From Litomosoides sigmodontis (Eukaryota; Nematoda; Chromadorea; Rhabditida; Onchocercidae), in contig OY718803.1 in NCBI GenBank assembly GCA_963070105.1, forward strand, positions 4,942,507 through 5,006,506: a stretch of 64,000 nucleotides of DNA, written 5' to 3'. Under the pieces are notes generated by a model. The model did not search any database, was not told the DNA's origin, and was given only the letters and a program-made list of their open reading frames with translations. The translations under genes and the position numbers were made by a program. Positions 62,169 to 64,000 of the stretch are shown one piece after another. How positions within the stretch are numbered: the stretch's first letter is position 1; every line of letters begins with the position of its first letter.

Positions 62169-64000
62169 CACTGATTGTGAGGAATGCGACGATCGCCGTC
62201 ACTGTGCCGTGCCTCTTGCAGTATGACGAAATAGCGAAGTGAGCTGCAACAAACATGCTGCTTCCTCCGGAGCAACCGGTTTTCCTTCACCCTAACTCTG
62301 TTCACATCACATTTATCGATGTACTTACTTCTCCGCCGCTTGTGCAGGTGCACACGTCTGGTAGCACTAACCTTGATGTCTTTCCGTTGAATGCATGACC
62401 TTAATGTAACCTTATGAACTGACCAGGCAACAAAGACGAAGGGCTCAAATGTCTTAAAAATTGCTCCATCCGGTGAGGAAGCCCCACTCAGTCACTTAGG
62501 ATGGCACATATGGATTAATTCTTTTAATGGTGGAAAGACATGAAAATAAGTGAAAATCTGTCTGAACATTGTTTTAGCGATTACGTCACGCATAATAAAC
62601 GATGTCAATAAATACTTCAAAAGCACTACCTTTACGTAACGTGATATGACAGTGCTAAGAAAGTGAAACGCAAGCGTTTGTGAGCTTCAAACGTTCTGCT
62701 TTACCTCATAAAACTGATGATGCATAAATGAAAGATGAGAAAATTGACAAAATCCAGAAAAGAGCGGATATTTGGAGCTGAGGATATTCGCTTCTCAAAA
62801 AATACATTCTTCACTTTAATAAAGTTTTGAAATTAGTACTTGTTGAAATTCAAGAATAGACAGCTGTGTTTCGGGACATTTGAGCATGAGTCAAGGATAT
62901 TATTTTAGTTATGCACGAGCAAAATCAGAGGAGAGCGTAATTGTGAAGTGAATTTCAAAATCAATTGGCAGCAGAAGTCTTTTTTAAAATTCAATGAATA
63001 TTATTAAAATCAAATAAGCGCACCTCATTGAAGTTATTCCGAAGCTTCAATTACACCTTAGATTGAATAATTAGAGATCAAGGGAGGAAAGAATGACACA
63101 AAATTAATTTGTTTAATTACGCCAAATTAATTTGTCAAACTTCCATAACAGTTCAATGAGAAACACCGAAGTGAAAAAAAGTTCAACGTTAGCAGCAATA
63201 ATCGAACTAACTCTGTGAATTGCGATTTAATGTGCAAAATTTCTGATGAACCATCAACAGCATCCTTCTCATAAACAAATGTTTTCAGCCGTTGCTCATC
63301 GAATGAAACTCTGAAACGATTATGAAAATTCGATTTCGTAAATATTCAAAGATTCGAAATTTACTTCTTAATTGCACCCATCGAGTAAACCGTCAAAACT
63401 GGTTCATTGCAGAAATTGTTGCACCGAAAAAAAAGGAATGAAAACCTTCTAGGTGAGCTGAAAGAGATTACATCCATTCTTCAATGTCAACAGTGCCACC
63501 TACCCATAACTATTTTATAGGCCTAAAGAGATTATCGAATTATACAAATTACTTTGAAGTGTTCTCAAATAAATTTGCATATCATCAAGCGTCCCAGGTA
63601 GATGACAGTTTTCCTCTTTGTGAGAGCATCATCGTTCATCATTCCTATCCGTTTTATTCGACTGTCTGTCTATTTATTTGGTAATTTTTCAAATAATTTC
63701 CTTAACGTAACGGATTCGTGAAATGCTTAAAACGATAAAATAGTTGTGGCTACTCTTGCGTTCTATTATTCTTCCAATAACAATAAAGGACGATGAGAAA
63801 TGGTAGTACTTTTTGAGCTTTTTCTTCCCGAAATGACCAAGCAGTTTGCGCATAATAGGTGATCGCCAACGGAATAGTCGTTATTTTGATAGAATTTACT
63901 GAGAATCAAAACTTCTGGCTAAAAGTTGAAGTTCTGGAATTTAAAAAAGAAAAGCTGTAATGGTAAAGTGACGCGTAGGAAAAACGAACTCGGAACATCT

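Larger units (their letters stand above)
58551..64000. other. Non-coding stretch, probably intron or intergenic
   Basis: AT-rich sequence with a CT tract at 62125-62168 and an imperfect tandem repeat at about 60981-61062. Open frames (for example 61235-61516 and 61970-62353 minus, 63484-63684 plus) lack splice sites and similarity. If the 58.4-kb exon belongs to a large minus-strand gene, its 5' exons lie here or beyond the right edge. Confidence 0.4.

Noticed and set aside
61970..62353. 127-residue minus-strand frame with an Arg-Glu-Gly repeat
   Set aside because: The repeat is the translated CT tract. No exon boundaries or similarity were found.

Overview
The window is AT-rich eukaryotic DNA whose genes are split by short GT-AG introns. 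Most gene starts have a splice acceptor (TTTCAG-like) only a few to about 25 bases before the first ATG, with no donor nearby, as expected for spliced-leader trans-splicing. Gene content and organisation point to a nematode, probably a parasitic clade III (spirurid/filarial-like) species. That placement is inference. I see no ribosomal RNA, tRNA, CRISPR array or intact transposon.

Layout. 0.1-8.3 kb, minus: a complete THADA/Trm732-family gene of 22 exons, 1133 codons in my model. 8.75-9.8 kb, plus: dihydrofolate reductase, head-to-head with THADA across about 470 bases. 10.9-15.9 kb, plus: a PX-domain plus zinc-knuckle protein resembling ZCCHC2/ZCCHC14. 19.6-20.0 kb, minus: a possible small secreted protein. 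22.0-23.7 kb, minus: a CHTOP/FoP-like mRNA-export adaptor. 26.3-26.9 kb, plus: an intronless Ser/Arg-rich single-pass membrane protein. 26.9-35.5 kb: a gene desert rich in simple repeats, including about 805 bp of almost pure AAT and a G-rich GGT array. 35.5-37.4 kb, minus: proteasome subunit beta-7 (PSMB4/pbs-7). 38.9-42.1 kb, minus: tRNA-dihydrouridine synthase DUS1L. 43.0-44.9 kb, plus: a WTAP-like coiled-coil protein. 45.4-47.2 kb, minus: a carbonic-anhydrase-related protein that has lost zinc ligands. 47.2-64 kb: mostly non-coding, with three well-formed minus-strand exons (55.5-55.7, 55.8-56.0 and 58.4-58.6 kb) of one or more large genes that I could not complete.

Most genes are housekeeping RNA and protein functions: tRNA modification (THADA, DUS1L), mRNA processing and export (WTAP-like, CHTOP-like), protein turnover (PSMB4) and folate metabolism (DHFR). 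They do not form an obvious pathway or operon. Exon boundaries were assigned by hand from splice consensus, phase and similarity to remembered family sequences. The complete models all close in frame, which supports them but is not transcript evidence.

No wholly new multi-gene system is evident. The most notable items are the odd gene architectures (a 5-nt microexon and a GC-AG intron in THADA, a carbonic-anhydrase-related protein with a new N-terminus, a WTAP-like gene in a nematode), the orphan exons at 55-58 kb, and the long AAT tract with nearly equal spacing of its interruptions.
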